DNA of 10,326 nt from JBHHXR01 sp046757205 (GCA_046757205.1 JBHHXR010000121.1:1-10326); one strand, 5' to 3'; shown: positions 1 through 7,808, counted from the stretch's first letter. Numbers and translations are program-made. The notes: generated by a model not told the origin, from the letters alone.

Positions 1-1010
1 CGGCCGCCGGGCTTGGCATCGCGCCGGAACGTTCCTACGCAAGCTGGGCGGAAATGGCCGCCGCCGAAGCCGCCCGGCCCGACGGCATCGAGGCCGTCTC
101 CATCGTCACGCCCAACCACCTGCATTTCGGTCCGGCCAAGGCGTTTCTGGAGGCCGGCATCCACGTCATCTGCGACAAGCCGCTGACGCACCGGCTGGAA
201 GACGCGCTGGAACTGGAACGGATCGTCGCCGCATCCGGCCGCCTGTTCGTGCTGACGCACAACTATTCCGGCTATCCGATGATCCGCCAGGCCCGCGAAA
301 TGGTGGCGTCCGGCGGCCTCGGCGATATCCGCGTCGTTCAGGTCGAGTATCCGCAGGACTGGCTGACCGACGCGCTGGAAGACAGCGGCCAGAAGCAGGC
401 GCGCTGGCGCACCGATCCGGAAAAATCCGGCGCCGGCGGCTGCATCGGCGATATCGGCACCCACGCCTACCAGCTTGCCCGTTTCGTTTCCGGCCTGAAA
501 CTCGACCGCCTGTCGGCCGATCTTTGCAGCTTCGTCTCGGGCCGGCAGCTCGACGACAACGCCAACGTCCTGCTGCGTTTTCAGGGCGGCGCACGCGGCA
601 TGCTGTGGTCGAGCCAGGTCGCGCCCGGCAACGCCAACGCGCTACGCCTGCGCATCTACGGATCGAAGGGCGGGCTGGAGTGGTGGCAGGAGGAGCCGAA
701 CGGTCTCTGGCACGCGCCCTACGGCGAGCCGAAGCGCCTGCTCACCCGCGCCGGGGCCGGGTCCCATCCGGCGGCCGAAAGGGTCAGCCGCATCCCGCCC
801 GGCCATCCGGAGGGCTATCTGGAAGGCTTCGCCAATATCTACACCGAGGCGGCGGCCGCGATCCGGGCGCGGGCCGAGGGCAGGGGCGAGGTGGCGCAGG
901 ACGTCCTGTTTCCAACCGTGGAAGACGGCGTCGAAGGCATGCGTTTCATCGCCGCCGCCGTCGCGTCGTCGAAGGCCGATGGCCGCTGGACCGGGTTGTC
1001 CGACGTCTGA
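1..1010 (+). CDS. Gfo/Idh/MocA-family oxidoreductase, 5'-truncated by window edge
   Basis: This is an NAD(P)-dependent sugar or cyclitol dehydrogenase-type protein of the Gfo/Idh/MocA superfamily; the substrate cannot be told. The frame is open from base 3, giving 335 visible residues. The ATG at base 54 is internal, because family sequence (LGIAPERSYASWAE) continues upstream of it. The Rossmann GxGxxG end, roughly 45-55 residues, lies outside the window. Numbering from base 3, the family's E/D-K-P motif appears as CDKPLT with the catalytic-type lysine at residue 59. The substrate-side motif GDIGTHAYQL carries Asp150 and His154. A GHPEGYLEGFANIY stretch near residues 267-280 is typical of one common subgroup. 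No frameshift is seen. The gene converges on dppF with 14 bases between stop codons and no room for a separate terminator. Family assignment is firm; the function in the cell is unknown. Confidence 0.93.
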   Translation, partial: AAGLGIAPERSYASWAEMAAAEAARPDGIEAVSIVTPNHLHFGPAKAFLEAGIHVICDKPLTHRLEDALELERIVAASGRLFVLTHNYSGYPMIRQAREMVASGGLGDIRVVQVEYPQDWLTDALEDSGQKQARWRTDPEKSGAGGCIGDIGTHAYQLARFVSGLKLDRLSADLCSFVSGRQLDDNANVLLRFQGGARGMLWSSQVAPGNANALRLRIYGSKGGLEWWQEEPNGLWHAPYGEPKRLLTRAGAGSHPAAERVSRIPPGHPEGYLEGFANIYTEAAAAIRARAEGRGEVAQDVLFPTVEDGVEGMRFIAAAVASSKADGRWTGLSDV

Positions 1011-1024
1011 CGCCAGCGCCGGGA

Positions 1025-1984
1025 TCACGCCTCGGGATGGAAACACGCGGCGCGGTGGCCGCTCTCGCCTTCCAGTTCGGGCCGATCCGCGTGGCAGCGG
1101 TCGGTGGCCTTCCAGCAACGCGGCGAAAACGGGCAGCCCGGCGGCAGGTCGAGCGGCGACGGCAATTCGCCCTGCAGCTTGATCCGCTGCTTTGGCGCCA
1201 GCGGATCGGCGTTCGGCGTCGCCGACAGGAGCGCCTTGGTGTAGGGGTGCCGCGGGTTGCCGAAGATATCGGCCTTGGCGCCGAACTCCACCGGCCGGCC
1301 GAGATACATCACCATGATCTCGTCGGCCATGTGACGAACCACCGAAAGGTCGTGCGAGATGAACAGATAGGCGAGCCCGAGCTTTTCCTGCAAGTCCACC
1401 AGAAGGTTCAGGATCTGGCTCTGGATCGACAGATCGAGCGCCGACACCGGCTCGTCGAGCACCAGCACCTTCGGCTCCAGCATGAGCGCGCGCGCCACCG
1501 CGATGCGCTGCCGCTGGCCGCCGGAGAACATGTGCGGATAGCGGTCGAAATGCTCCGGCCGCAGCCCGACGAGTTTCAGCATTTCGCGCGCCGCGGCGGT
1601 CCGCTCAGCCGCCGTCATCTCGGGGCGGTTGATCTTCAGCGGCTCCTCGAGGATGGCGCCTATCCGCTGCCGCGGGTTCAGCGAGCCATAGGGATCCTGA
1701 AACACGATCTGCACGGTGGAGCGCAACTTGCCCCAGGTTTCCGGAACCACGTCGGTGCCGTCCAGCACCAGGGTGCCGGAGGTCGGCGGCTCGATCATCG
1801 TCACCAGCCGCGCCAGCGTCGATTTTCCGCACCCCGATTCACCGACGACGGCGAGCGTTTTTCCCGGCTCCAGCGTGAAGCTGGCTTCCGACAGCGCGCG
1901 CAACACCTGGTCGTGGCGGAACGGCCCGCCCCTCACCGGGTAGTGCCGCGAGAGCCCGTCGGCGATGACCACCGGCGCGCTCAT
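1025..1984 (-). CDS. dppF: Dipeptide/oligopeptide ABC transporter ATP-binding protein DppF
   Basis: This is one of the two cytoplasmic ATPases that power peptide import through DppBC; 319 residues, normal for the family. Visible motifs are Walker A GESGCGKST (48-56), Q-loop Gln96 in VFQDPYGSLNP, signature SGGQ (154-157), Walker B VLVLDEP (173-179) and switch His211 (FISHD). The C-terminal oligopeptide-transporter domain follows, with NPRHPYTKALL (243-253) and four cysteines (284, 290, 297, 314) spaced C-x5-C-x6-C-x16-C. In this family those cysteines can hold a [4Fe-4S] cluster. The start is the ATG at 1984; the open frame runs further upstream but only overlaps dppD. The start overlaps the dppD stop as ATGA, which implies translational coupling. 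This is the last gene of the operon. The DppF name, rather than OppF, rests on the neighbouring dppA, so the exact peptide class is inferred. Confidence 0.95.
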   Translation of the reverse strand: MSAPVVIADGLSRHYPVRGGPFRHDQVLRALSEASFTLEPGKTLAVVGESGCGKSTLARLVTMIEPPTSGTLVLDGTDVVPETWGKLRSTVQIVFQDPYGSLNPRQRIGAILEEPLKINRPEMTAAERTAAAREMLKLVGLRPEHFDRYPHMFSGGQRQRIAVARALMLEPKVLVLDEPVSALDLSIQSQILNLLVDLQEKLGLAYLFISHDLSVVRHMADEIMVMYLGRPVEFGAKADIFGNPRHPYTKALLSATPNADPLAPKQRIKLQGELPSPLDLPPGCPFSPRCWKATDRCHADRPELEGESGHRAACFHPEA

Positions 1985-2952
1985 GCCTCGACCTCGGCAC
2001 CAAGCGGAAAATGGCACCGCGCGTGGCCCAGCTCGCTGCCGCAGGGCGCCGGCACCTGGTGCCTGCAGCGGTCCTCGGCGAAGCTGCAGCGCGGCGAAAA
2101 CAGGCACCCTTCGGGGCGGTCGAACTGGCCCGGTACGACGCCCGGAATGGTCGGCAGGTGCTTCGACGTGGCGCGTTCCGGCAGCGCCGCCAGCAACGCA
2201 GCCGTGTAGGGGTGGCGCGGGCGTTCGAACAGGGCGCGCACCTCCTGCTCCTCGACCTTCTGTCCGGCATACTTGACGCAGACCCGCTCCGCCGTCTCGG
2301 CGACCACGCCCATGTCGTGGGTGATCAGGATCAGGCCCATGCCGGTTTCCTTCTGGAGCCCCGTCAGCAGATCGAGTATCTGCGCCTGAATGGTCACGTC
2401 GAGCGCCGTCGTCGGCTCGTCGGCGATCAGCAGCTTGGGCCGGCAGGCGATCGCCATGGCGATCATCACGCGCTGGTTCATGCCGCCAGAGAGCTGGTGC
2501 GGAAAGGCGCTGAGCCGCTTTTCCGGTGCCGGAATGCCGACCTGCTCGAAAAGTTCGACAGCGCGTTTCTGGCGCTCGGCGCGGTCGAGGCCGAGGTGCA
2601 GCCGCAGCGCCTCCTTGATCTGGAACGCCACCGTGAAGCACGGGTTGAGCGAGGACATCGGCTCCTGAAAGATCATCGCCATGTCCTTGCCGATGATCTT
2701 GCGCCGCGCCTGCGCGGTAACCCCGCGCAGGTCCTGGCCCTGAAACGACATTGCGTCGGCCGTCACCGTGGCGGTCCACGGCAACAGCCCCATCAGGGCA
2801 AGCATGGCGACCGATTTTCCCGAACCGGATTCCCCGACGATGGCGAGGATCTCCCCGGTATCGACCGATATGTCGACGCCGTCGACCGCCCGGAATGCGC
2901 CCGAGGCGGTGCTGAACTCGACCGTGAGATTGCGGATTTCCAGGAGCGCCAT
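1981..2952 (-). CDS. dppD: Dipeptide/oligopeptide ABC transporter ATP-binding protein DppD
   Basis: This is the second ATPase of the peptide importer, expected to pair with DppF on the inner face of the DppBC permease; 323 residues, full length. Walker A is GESGSGKS (40-47), the Q-loop is Gln96 (MIFQEPMSSLNP), the signature is LSGGM (154-158), Walker B is LLIADEP (174-180) and the switch histidine is His212 (ITHDMG). The C-terminal domain shows RPRHPYTAALL followed by cysteines 283, 289, 296 and 313 with the same C-x5-C-x6-C-x16-C spacing as DppF, plus one extra cysteine at 304. The signature has SGGMNQR where most relatives have SGGMRQR or SGGMQQR, a mild and tolerated change. The ATG at 2952 lies 4 bases after the dppC stop, and the gene's own stop overlaps the dppF start. 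Family and role are firm; substrate preference is inferred from dppA. Confidence 0.95.
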   Translation of the reverse strand: MALLEIRNLTVEFSTASGAFRAVDGVDISVDTGEILAIVGESGSGKSVAMLALMGLLPWTATVTADAMSFQGQDLRGVTAQARRKIIGKDMAMIFQEPMSSLNPCFTVAFQIKEALRLHLGLDRAERQKRAVELFEQVGIPAPEKRLSAFPHQLSGGMNQRVMIAMAIACRPKLLIADEPTTALDVTIQAQILDLLTGLQKETGMGLILITHDMGVVAETAERVCVKYAGQKVEEQEVRALFERPRHPYTAALLAALPERATSKHLPTIPGVVPGQFDRPEGCLFSPRCSFAEDRCRHQVPAPCGSELGHARCHFPLGAEVEA

Positions 2953-2956
2953 CGCC

Positions 2957-3838
2957 TCAGCTCCGCTTCAGTTTCGGGTCGAGCGCGTCGCGCAGCCCGT
3001 CGCCCATCAGGTTGATCGCCAGCACGGTGACCAGGATCGCCAGACCGGGGAACGTCACCACCCACCAGGCGCGCAGGATGAACTCGCGCGCCTCGGCCAG
3101 CATGGTGCCCCATTCCGGCGTCGGCGGCTGCGCCCCCATGCCGAGAAAGCCGAGCGCGGCGGCGTCGAGGATGGCCGTGGAGAAGCTCAGCGCCGCCTGC
3201 ACGATGATCGGGGCGAGGCAATTGGGCAGCACGGTGATGAACATGAGCCGCGGCAGCCGCGCCCCGGCCACCTTCGCCGATGTGACATAGTCCTTCGGGC
3301 GTTCGCCCATCACCGAGGCGCGCGTCAGCCGCACGTAGTGCGGTTGCAGCACGATGGCGATGGCGATCATCGCGTTGGTCAGCGAGGGCCCCAGGATCGC
3401 CACCAGCACCAGCGCCAGCAGCAGCGACGGGAAGGCGAGGATGATGTCCATCACCCGCATGACGATGGTGTCGATCCATTTCGGCGCGAAGCCGGACAAC
3501 AGCCCGACCATGATGCCGCCCGAGGCTGCCACCACCACCACCACGATACCGACGAAGAAGGAATAGCGCGCGCCGTGCAGAAGCCGCGAGAGCATGTCGC
3601 GGCCGACAACGTCGGTGCCCAGCGGATAGGCCCAGTCGCCGCCCTCCTGCCACGCCGGCGGCTGCAACAGATGCCCGCGGTACTGTAGGATCGGGTCGTG
3701 CGGCGCGATCAGCGGCGCCAACAGCGCCACGGCGACGAACGCGCTGAATATCCACAGACCCAGCACGGCGCCGCGGTTTTCCCGGAAATAGTACCAGAAT
3801 TCGCGCAGGCGCCCCGGTCTCTCGATCGCCGTTTCCAT
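2957..3838 (-). CDS. dppC: Dipeptide ABC transporter permease DppC
   Basis: This is one half of the membrane channel for imported peptides, in the inner membrane as a partner of DppB; 293 residues, usual length. An N-terminal hydrophobic segment lies at about residues 23-45. The family motif PLGTDVVGRD is at 72-81, followed by a hydrophobic core (93-116, 131-165). The cytoplasmic coupling loop (EAA-type, KDYVTSAKVAGARLPR, about 182-197) is followed by LPN at 204-206. Next come LGFLGMGAQPPTPEWG (229-244) and a last membrane span near 258-278. The start is the ATG at 3838, which shares its A with the dppB stop (TGATG). The longer frame upstream only shadows dppB. A run of five identical GTG codons (3530-3544) encodes Val99-103 in a membrane span. 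There is no sign of damage. Confidence 0.94.
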   Translation of the reverse strand: METAIERPGRLREFWYYFRENRGAVLGLWIFSAFVAVALLAPLIAPHDPILQYRGHLLQPPAWQEGGDWAYPLGTDVVGRDMLSRLLHGARYSFFVGIVVVVVAASGGIMVGLLSGFAPKWIDTIVMRVMDIILAFPSLLLALVLVAILGPSLTNAMIAIAIVLQPHYVRLTRASVMGERPKDYVTSAKVAGARLPRLMFITVLPNCLAPIIVQAALSFSTAILDAAALGFLGMGAQPPTPEWGTMLAEAREFILRAWWVVTFPGLAILVTVLAINLMGDGLRDALDPKLKRS

Positions 3839-4845
3839 CAGCCCTTCCTTATTTTCGGGTTGATCAGACCGTACAGGACATCGACCGTCAGGTTGACGAT
3901 CATCACCATCACCGCGATCAGCAACAGGCCCCCCTGCACCACCGGATAGTCGCGCCGGAAGATCGAATCCACCATCCATTTGCCGATGCCGGGCCACGAG
4001 AAGATGGTTTCGGTCAGGATGGCGCCGGCCAGCAGCGTACCGACCGAAAGCCCGATCACCGTGATCACCGGAATGAGCGCGTTGCGCAGCGCGTGCAGGC
4101 CGTTGACGCGAGCCGGCGACAGGCCCTTGGCCTTGGCGGTGCGGATGTAGTCCTCGCTCAGCACCTCCAGCATCGCCGAACGCGTCTGCCGCGCGATCAC
4201 CGCCAGCGGGATGGTGCCGAGCACGATGGTCGGCAGAACAAGGTGCTGCACGGCGGAGCGGAAGGCGCCCTTCTCGCCCGACAACAGCGAATCGATCAGC
4301 ATGAAGCCGGTCGAGTCGTCGAAGTAATAGAGCAGCGAGATGCGCCCCGATACCGGCGTCCAGCCGAGATTGCCGGAAAACACGATGATCAGCAGCAGCG
4401 CCCACCAGAAGATCGGCATCGAATACCCCACCAGCGCCGACGACATCAGCGCCCGGTCGAAGAACTTGCCACGGTTCACCGCCGCGATCACACCGGCCGG
4501 CAGGCCGAGCGCGACGGCGAAGATCATGGCGCAGCTCGACAGTTCCAGCGTCGCTGGAAACAGCGAGAAAAACTCGTCCCAGACCGGCCTCTTGGTCACG
4601 AAACTCTCGCCGAGATTGCCGTGCAGCACGCCCCACAGGTACTCGCCGTATTGCTGCAACAGCGGCTTGTCGAAGCCAAACTTGGCGACCAGCGCGGCAT
4701 AGCGCTCGTCGGTCATGCCGCGCTCGCCGGCCATCACGATGATCGGGTCGCCCGGCAGAACGCGGATGAAGGAAAACGAGATCAGCGTCACCCCGAAGAA
4801 TGTCGGCAGGAAGGTCAGCAGCCTCGACAGCAGGAAACGCAGCAT
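3838..4845 (-). CDS. dppB: Dipeptide ABC transporter permease DppB
   Basis: This is the other half of the inner-membrane peptide channel; 335 residues, full length. The N-terminus (FLLSRLLTFLPTFFGVTLISF) is the family's first membrane helix, followed by the hallmark VLPGDP (29-34) and a periplasmic loop with GNLGESF (76-82). Further membrane spans lie near 98-122, 133-156, 199-219, 257-280 and 303-326. The EAA-type coupling loop that contacts the ATPases is SEDYIRTAKAKGLSPARVN (about 230-248), followed by LRNALIPV. The FSWPGIGKW motif (282-290) is also typical. The start ATG at 4845 shares one base with the stop of the upstream peptidase gene (TGATG). The stop is joined to dppC in the same way, so peptidase, DppB and DppC are probably made by coupled translation from one message. 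Confidence 0.95.
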   Translation of the reverse strand: MLRFLLSRLLTFLPTFFGVTLISFSFIRVLPGDPIIVMAGERGMTDERYAALVAKFGFDKPLLQQYGEYLWGVLHGNLGESFVTKRPVWDEFFSLFPATLELSSCAMIFAVALGLPAGVIAAVNRGKFFDRALMSSALVGYSMPIFWWALLLIIVFSGNLGWTPVSGRISLLYYFDDSTGFMLIDSLLSGEKGAFRSAVQHLVLPTIVLGTIPLAVIARQTRSAMLEVLSEDYIRTAKAKGLSPARVNGLHALRNALIPVITVIGLSVGTLLAGAILTETIFSWPGIGKWMVDSIFRRDYPVVQGGLLLIAVMVMIVNLTVDVLYGLINPKIRKG

Positions 4846-5939
4846 CAGCCGACCACCATCAGTTCCTTGGGAAACGTCGTCAGCGAGCGGCAGCCGTCCG
4901 CCGTGACCAGCACGTCGTCCTCGATGCGCACGCCGAAACCGCCGATGCGGTAGAGTCCCGGTTCATTCGTAAACACCATTCCCGCCTCCAGTACCTGATC
5001 GTTGCCGCGCATGATATAGGGCTCTTCGTGTACCTGACGGCCCAACCCGTGTCCGGTCTTGTGGCGAATACGGTCGGCAAAGGGCGACGCTTCCAGCACG
5101 GCGGTCACTGCGTCGTCCACGTCATGCGCCGTCGCGCCGGGCTGCGCTACCTGGTTCCCGCGCCGGTTGGCGCGCAGCACCGTATCGTAGACCTCCCGCT
5201 GCTCGTCATCCGCGTGGCCGACAAAAACGGTGCGCGTGATGTCGGCGCAGAAGCCGCCCCGCCGCGCGCCGAAATCCAGGAGCAGCGCGTCGCCTTCGCA
5301 AATCCGGTAATCGTCGCGGGCATGCGCGTGCGGCAACGCCGAATTGTCGCCGGCCGCGACAATCGGGCCGAAAGCGTGCTCTTCGGCGCCTTCGGCAAAC
5401 AGCGCCTGCGTCAGAATCCCCTCGACGCGTTTCTCGGTCATGCCGGCGCGCACCTCGTCCACAACCCGCGAAAGCGCTCGTTCCGAGACCGCGATGGCCG
5501 CTTCCAGCCGGGCTATCTCTTCGCCGGTCTTGCGGACGCGCAGCCGGGAAATCTCGCGCTCGGCGTCGATGATATCCGGGTTCCCGTAGGCCCGCATCAG
5601 CGCATGGTGCACGAACACCCGCATCACCTGCCCCTCGACCGCCAGCGTCGAGACCGGCAGATGCGCCGCCAGCGCCGCAAAGGCGGCGGCATAGCCGTCC
5701 TGATCGCGCCAGTCGAAAACCTCGCCCTCAAACCCGATCGCATCGAACGACCGCAGTTCCAGATTTGGCACGATGGCGGCCGGTGCGCCCCTGGTCGGGA
5801 TCACCACCACCAGCGGGCGTTCGTTGCCGTGAAAATCCTGCCCGAACAGCCGGGTGAAATTGGCGCCGGGGACCAGCGCCACGGCATCTGCGCCCAAATC
5901 CTGCGCTACCCGGCGGTATTCGCCGTAACGGTCTCTCAT
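4845..5939 (-). CDS. M24-family metallopeptidase (Xaa-Pro aminopeptidase/dipeptidase type)
   Basis: This is a cytoplasmic metallopeptidase with the pita-bread fold, 364 residues. The N-terminal creatinase-like domain covers about 1-130 and the catalytic domain the rest. All five expected metal ligands are visible: Asp222 (LLLDFGA), Asp233 (CADITRT), His297 (TGHGLG), Glu326 (TNEPG) and Glu340 (RIEDD). His204 (ALPHAHA) and His304 (HEEP), usual in the active site, are also present. There is no signal peptide. The start is the ATG at 5939; the frame continues upstream without a better start, and the ribosome site is weak. The gene lies between dppA and dppB and overlaps dppB by one base, so its likely job is to cleave peptides brought in by the transporter, perhaps proline-containing ones. 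M24 also includes creatinases and ectoine-type hydrolases, so the substrate is not proven. Confidence 0.9.
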   Translation of the reverse strand: MRDRYGEYRRVAQDLGADAVALVPGANFTRLFGQDFHGNERPLVVVIPTRGAPAAIVPNLELRSFDAIGFEGEVFDWRDQDGYAAAFAALAAHLPVSTLAVEGQVMRVFVHHALMRAYGNPDIIDAEREISRLRVRKTGEEIARLEAAIAVSERALSRVVDEVRAGMTEKRVEGILTQALFAEGAEEHAFGPIVAAGDNSALPHAHARDDYRICEGDALLLDFGARRGGFCADITRTVFVGHADDEQREVYDTVLRANRRGNQVAQPGATAHDVDDAVTAVLEASPFADRIRHKTGHGLGRQVHEEPYIMRGNDQVLEAGMVFTNEPGLYRIGGFGVRIEDDVLVTADGCRSLTTFPKELMVVG

Positions 5940-5960
5940 GTCGGAAAATCCGGATGGATT

Positions 5961-5983
5961 GGCCGGGGCTGAGCGCCCCGGCC
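5961..5983 (-). promoter_or_regulatory. Intercistronic GC stem-loop between dppA and the peptidase gene
   Basis: Perfect 9-base inverted repeat: GGCCGGGGC and GCCCCGGCC around a 5-base loop. It starts just 8 bases past the dppA stop on the transcribed minus strand. No run of U follows, so it does not look like a full intrinsic terminator. By analogy with other binding-protein-dependent transporters, such a hairpin after the binding-protein gene can protect its message or lower read-through, giving more DppA than permease. The role is inferred; the structure is seen directly. Confidence 0.7.
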
Positions 5984-5991
5984 GGTCGGTA

Positions 5992-7584
5992 TCATTCGGC
6001 GATATCCACACCGTAGAAGATGTGGCCGCCCAGCGGATGCACCTTGTAGCCCTTGACCGAGGGCAGCATCGGCATGGTGACCACCGAGTGCGCGATGGTT
6101 GCCCACGGCGCCTGTTCCTTGAAGACAACCTGCGCCTGCTTGTATATCTCCGTGCGCTTGGCAACATCGGTTTCCACCTTGCCCTGAAGGATAAGGTCGT
6201 TGAACGGCTTGTAGCACCACTGTGCCCGGTTCGACCGCTCGACGCCGTCGCAGCCCAGCAGAACCGCCAGGAAGTTGTCCGGATCGCCGTTGTCGCCGGT
6301 CCAGCCCAAGAGGATGGCGCCGTCGCGGTCCAGTGCACGCGAACGGCTCAGGTATTCGCCCCATTCGTAGGAGACGATTTCCACCGTCACGCCGACCTTG
6401 GCAAAGTCGGCCTGCATCAGTTCGGCCATGCGCCGGGCGTTCGGGTTGTAGGGACGCTGCACCGGCATCGCCCAGATCTTCATGCTCAGATCCTTGACGC
6501 CCTCGGCTTCCAGCGCCGCCTTGGCGGCCGCCGGATCGTAGGGATCGTCCTCGATGGCGTCGTTATAGGACCACATGGTCGGCGGGATCGGGTTCTTGGC
6601 GACCTGCCCGGAGCCCTGGAACACAACGTCGATGATCGCCTGCTTGTCGATCGCCATGTTCAGCGCCTTGCGCACCTTGGCGTTGTCGAACGGCGGCTGG
6701 GTGGTGTTGTAGGCGAGATAGCCGACGTTCAGGCCTTCCTGCTCTTTCACCACGATGCCGGGATCGTCCTTCATCGCCTGGATATCGGCCGGGTTCGGGT
6801 ACGGCATGACCTGACACTCACCCGCCTTCAGTTTCTGATAGCGCACGGACGCGTCAGGCGTGATCGCGAACACCAGATTGTCGAGCGGCGAGGCCCCTTC
6901 CCAATAGTCCGGGTTGGCCTTGTAGCGGATCACCGCGTCCTTCTGGTAGGCCACGAATGAGAACGGACCGGTGCCGATGGGCGCCTGGTTGAGCATTTCC
7001 GGGGTGCCGGCGGCCAGCATGGCGTCGGCGTATTCCTTCGACAGGATCGAGGCGAAGTCCATCGCCAGGTTGGAAATCATCGGCGCCTCGGGCCGGTTCA
7101 GCACGAATTTCACCGTGTAGTCGTCGACCTTGACGATCTCCTTGATCAGATCGGGCATCGACATGCCGCCGAAATATTCCCAGGTTCCGCCGGAAACACC
7201 GTGGTAGGGATGGTCGTCAAGGCGCTGACGCTCGAACGAAAATACCACGTCGTCGGCGTTGAAATCGCGCGTCGGCGTGAAGTTGGCGTTCGAATGGAAC
7301 TTGACGCCCTTGCGCAGCTTGAACGTGTATTCCAGCCCGTCGGCGGAGGCTTCAACCTCCTCGGCAAGGCCGGGCACCACATTGGTGGTGCCGGTCTCGA
7401 ACTCCATCAGCCGGTTGTAGATCGTGTGCGCCGCCGCGTCGAACGTGGTGCCCGACGTGTAGAGCGCCGGGTCAAACCCTTCCGGCGAGCCTTCCGAGCA
7501 GTAGACGAGCGTCTTGGCGGACGCGACGCCGGTTGAAAGCGCAACCAGCAATACGCCGGCTGCAAGTTTGCGTGGCAATTGCAT
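5992..7584 (-). CDS. dppA: Periplasmic dipeptide-binding protein DppA
   Basis: This is the substrate-binding protein (SBP_bac_5 family) that captures peptides in the periplasm and delivers them to DppBC; 530 residues. A Sec signal peptide covers about 1-23, with cleavage likely after ALSTGVASA. The sequence follows E. coli DppA as I remember it over nearly its whole length, e.g. IYNRLMEFETGTT, AMDFASILSKEYADAM, CQVMPYPNPADI, WAMPVQRPYNPNARRMAE and GWTGDNGDPDNF. The residues that grip the dipeptide in E. coli DppA (mature Arg355 for the carboxyl end, Asp408 for the amino end) correspond to Arg377 and Asp431 here. Cysteines 29/257 and 445/457 match the family's two disulfides. The start ATG at 7584 has a strong ribosome site. 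It is the first gene of the operon. Haem or aminolevulinate binding, known for some DppA proteins, cannot be excluded. Confidence 0.96.
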   Translation of the reverse strand: MQLPRKLAAGVLLVALSTGVASAKTLVYCSEGSPEGFDPALYTSGTTFDAAAHTIYNRLMEFETGTTNVVPGLAEEVEASADGLEYTFKLRKGVKFHSNANFTPTRDFNADDVVFSFERQRLDDHPYHGVSGGTWEYFGGMSMPDLIKEIVKVDDYTVKFVLNRPEAPMISNLAMDFASILSKEYADAMLAAGTPEMLNQAPIGTGPFSFVAYQKDAVIRYKANPDYWEGASPLDNLVFAITPDASVRYQKLKAGECQVMPYPNPADIQAMKDDPGIVVKEQEGLNVGYLAYNTTQPPFDNAKVRKALNMAIDKQAIIDVVFQGSGQVAKNPIPPTMWSYNDAIEDDPYDPAAAKAALEAEGVKDLSMKIWAMPVQRPYNPNARRMAELMQADFAKVGVTVEIVSYEWGEYLSRSRALDRDGAILLGWTGDNGDPDNFLAVLLGCDGVERSNRAQWCYKPFNDLILQGKVETDVAKRTEIYKQAQVVFKEQAPWATIAHSVVTMPMLPSVKGYKVHPLGGHIFYGVDIAE

Positions 7585-7590
7585 TTTCTT

Positions 7591-7595
7591 CCTCC
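7591..7595 (-). promoter_or_regulatory. Strong ribosome binding site of dppA
   Basis: Read on the minus strand, GGGAGGAAGAAA runs straight into the ATG at 7584. The GGAGG core sits 6 bases before the start codon. It is much stronger than the site in front of the following peptidase gene, in keeping with high production of a binding protein. Confidence 0.85.
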
Positions 7596-7615
7596 CAAAT
7601 CTCTTTCAAACAGTT

Positions 7616-7635
7616 GGTCAGTCGCCGCCCTGACC
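7616..7635. promoter_or_regulatory. Inverted repeat in the dppA leader, possible operator or stem-loop
   Basis: GGTCAG and CTGACC are perfect 6-base arms around an 8-base spacer, 31 bases upstream of the dppA start codon. The size and place fit a dimeric repressor site or a leader hairpin near the ribosome site. No regulator gene is in the window, so the role is a guess. Confidence 0.35.
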
Positions 7636-7808
7636 TGATCGAGGACACGGTCATCTCCCAGTGTGCGACAGCCCCGCGCCAGCGGCGAGGCAGTCGTGAG
7701 ATGCTGGTTGAAGTTCCCCTAGTCCAGACGGTCCAATCAGGCCGACCCGCCGAACACGCTAGGCCAATTCGCCGGTCAAGGGCAAGGCGGCTCTGGCCCT
7801 CCGTGCCG

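Noticed and set aside
54..56. ATG at 54 as the true start of the oxidoreductase
   Set aside because: Family sequence continues in frame upstream to the window edge, and starting here would remove part of the nucleotide-binding domain.
524..2209. Plus-strand 561-codon open frame crossing the oxidoreductase, dppF and dppD
   Set aside because: It runs across real genes on both strands, is arginine-rich and lacks any domain; a compositional artefact.
5942..5952. CGGA-AAA-TCCG mini-hairpin just before the peptidase start codon
   Set aside because: Only a 4-base stem with a 3-base loop; expected by chance and not clearly blocking a ribosome site.
5940..6338. Upstream extension of the M24 peptidase frame into dppA
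   Set aside because: The 133 extra codons antisense-free but frame-shifted over dppA read as low-complexity sequence; the M24 domain begins cleanly at the ATG at 5939.
7774..7779. TTGACC on the minus strand as a -35 box for dppA
   Set aside because: No acceptable -10 hexamer at 16-18 bases downstream, so I do not call a promoter.
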